Of a stretch of DNA of 64,000 nucleotides, positions 62,659-64,000 are shown in pieces. Position 1 is the stretch's first letter; each line of letters opens with the position of its first letter. Origin of the DNA: Desulfosarcina ovata subsp. ovata (GTDB lineage: Bacteria > Desulfobacterota > Desulfobacteria > Desulfobacterales > Desulfosarcinaceae); contig NZ_AP021879.1 of the NCBI RefSeq assembly GCF_009689005.1, forward strand, positions 5,923,724-5,987,723, given 5' to 3'. The translations under genes were made by a program, and so were the position numbers. The notes below the pieces were generated by a model that saw only the letters and a program-made list of their open reading frames with translations, ran no database searches and was not told the origin of the DNA.

Positions 62659-64000
62659 CGGTTTGTCCCCTTTTCACGATGTAGGCGTCATAATCGGCCA
62701 GACAGGGTTCATTGAGGCGGATGTTGTTCAAGGCCTCGTTTTTCAACTGAACCGGCGGGTGATGATTTTGGGGTGTCATCTCCTGATACAGGATGTTTTC
62801 GATATACTCCACGCCGTAGGCGTTAAAGGAAGCCGCCTTGCTGATGGCGTAAAGAACCGAGGCCGATCCGTACTGATCCTTTAATGCCAACAGTTTGGCG
62901 ACGGTTTTGCGGATCGTTTGCTTGGATTCCAAAAGGCCTTTCAGATACGCAACTGCCGGTTGTCCCATTGACGAGAAAGCGGCCACGTTTTTGTCATGCC
63001 ATAGTTTTTGCTGCAGTTTCTTGACTTGGTCCCGGTGGTCGGGCAGTTCGATTCGCTTTTTTCGCTCCCATGAACGCTGGTGGACGGCGACCCTTTTCTG
63101 ATTCAAATAAACAGATACCGTCGTCGAATCGGACTTGACCGTAACCGATTTTCCGATGACCCATGGCGGCGTGGTATAGGTATTGGCGTCAAACCGGACC
63201 GCAAAGTCTTTGTAGACTTTGACCTGGCTGGTTTCTCTGCAGTCGGGGAGCAAGGAGGGTAAAGGCCGGAGCTGAACTTGGTCAAAGCGATCGATGGGGC
63301 GACATCCAGTGCCCTGGTGAAGCCGCACATTGGCCACTTGATGCAGCCAGTCCCTGACCTGAAGGTTGGCATCCACGATATCCACAAAAGATCGTAGAGG
63401 AAAGAAATTATAGCGTAAATATTTGATGGCCGATTCGATCTTGCCCTTTTCATGGGCCGCCCGCACATGGCAGGCCACCGGTGTTGTTTTAAAGGGCCGC
63501 AGAAATTCAAGGAAGTGACCATTGAAGCGAATCAGGTTGCCTTTCCGTTCGGTCACCGCGGTCAGCATATTATCGACCACGATCTGTTTGGCCGTTCCGC
63601 CAAAAAAGGAAAAGGCATGTAAGAGACATTGATGGAGAACTTCCTGCTTCTGGCTGTGAGTGAATTCCACGTAGATCATGCGGCTGAAGCTTTCCACCAC
63701 GGCCAGGGCGTAGAGTTTTCGCCGGGTTTCGCCGTAGGTGATGTGGCCGAAGTGCCCCCAATCGATTTGGAACTGCTCGGCCGGTTCCGATTCAATACGC
63801 AAAAAGGCTTGGCCAAACGCTTTTTGCCCGCGTTGTTTTCGCAAATAATCTCTGACGATGGTCACTTTCCCATCAAATCCTTTTGCGGTCAGATGCTGAA
63901 GTGCTACCGGCGCTGAGATGTCGGGGTCTTTTTCGAGCATTTGATGGATCAAATCGCGATAAGCATCGAGTTTGGAGGGCCTGCCCGGGAGGTTGGCTCG
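62651..64000 (-). CDS. istA: IS21 transposase (partial, 5' end beyond window)
   Basis: The C-terminal ~450 aa of IstA, open to the right edge. The DDE core has Asp in FQIDWGHFG, Asp in IVVDNMLTAV and Glu in KGKIESAIKYL. The C-terminal part (NTYTTPPWVIGKSVTV) is the IstA beta barrel. Its istB partner is disrupted, so this copy should not transpose alone. Confidence 0.93.
   Translation of the reverse strand, partial: RANLPGRPSKLDAYRDLIHQMLEKDPDISAPVALQHLTAKGFDGKVTIVRDYLRKQRGQKAFGQAFLRIESEPAEQFQIDWGHFGHITYGETRRKLYALAVVESFSRMIYVEFTHSQKQEVLHQCLLHAFSFFGGTAKQIVVDNMLTAVTERKGNLIRFNGHFLEFLRPFKTTPVACHVRAAHEKGKIESAIKYLRYNFFPLRSFVDIVDANLQVRDWLHQVANVRLHQGTGCRPIDRFDQVQLRPLPSLLPDCRETSQVKVYKDFAVRFDANTYTTPPWVIGKSVTVKSDSTTVSVYLNQKRVAVHQRSWERKKRIELPDHRDQVKKLQQKLWHDKNVAAFSSMGQPAVAYLKGLLESKQTIRKTVAKLLALKDQYGSASVLYAISKAASFNAYGVEYIENILYQEMTPQNHHPPVQLKNEALNNIRLNEPCLADYDAYIVKRGQTDG

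Larger units (their letters stand above)
58395..64000 (-). mobile_element. IS21-family element, interrupted and running off the window
   Basis: istA and istB lie on the minus strand. The left boundary, near 58395, is approximate. istB is split by a RIT element. The right end lies beyond base 64000. Confidence 0.75.

Overview
The window reads as a GC-rich bacterial chromosome. The likely source is a Desulfobacterota (sulfate-reducer type) genome. This rests on the hemC-cobA/hemD porphyrin pair, the hom-thrH pair, the lipoprotein and L,D-transpeptidase style envelope genes and overall codon usage. No rRNA is present, so the taxonomy is inference.

Core region (1-24,900). Tetrapyrrole genes (hemC, fused cobA/hemD) and moaA are followed by a HAD phosphatase, an EamA exporter, a cNMP-binding protein and a periplasmic rhodanese. 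Next come a three-gene YbhGFSR/RbbA-type ABC exporter, an L,D-transpeptidase / Lpp-like lipoprotein / L,D-transpeptidase cluster and a frameshifted ferredoxin. A DUF2339-DUF3999 membrane pair, hom-thrH, a thioesterase, a DUF167 protein and an initiator tRNA close the region. Two oppositely oriented copies of a ~107-bp palindrome-ended repeat and one ~159-bp long hairpin repeat lie between these genes.

Prophage (24,911-45,620). A ~20.7-kb lambda-like siphoprophage is inserted in the 3' half of the tRNA-fMet gene. It has 65-bp att repeats and integrase arm-type repeats near both ends. Nearly all genes are on the minus strand: integrase, HTH regulator, primase-like and replication genes, small and large terminase, gpW-like, portal, S49 protease, decoration, capsid, head-tail, tail terminator, tail tube, tail chaperones, tape measure and tail. 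The tail chaperone pair is joined by a canonical -1 ribosomal frameshift signal. I see no lysis genes, no complete tail tip and no obvious CI-type repressor. An AT-rich opposite-strand membrane gene looks like a moron.

Accessory island (45,621-64,000). A second tyrosine integrase with an excisionase-like gene abuts attR. Beyond it are a hairpin-rich spacer, an IS4-superfamily insertion with a target duplication, an orphan C5 methyltransferase and a ~4.3-kb five-gene transposon. That transposon has inverted ends and encodes a Cys-rich protein, a CHC2 zinc-finger protein, a ParB/DUF3102-like protein, a DDE transposase and an AAA ATPase. Three toxin-antitoxin operons follow. The right edge is a nest: group II intron pieces, then an IS21 element, then a three-tyrosine-recombinase (RIT) element inserted exactly in the P-loop codons of istB.

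The strongest candidates for new biology are the five-gene transposon, the P-loop-targeted RIT insertion and the frameshift-linked prophage tail chaperone with a Cys-rich extension.
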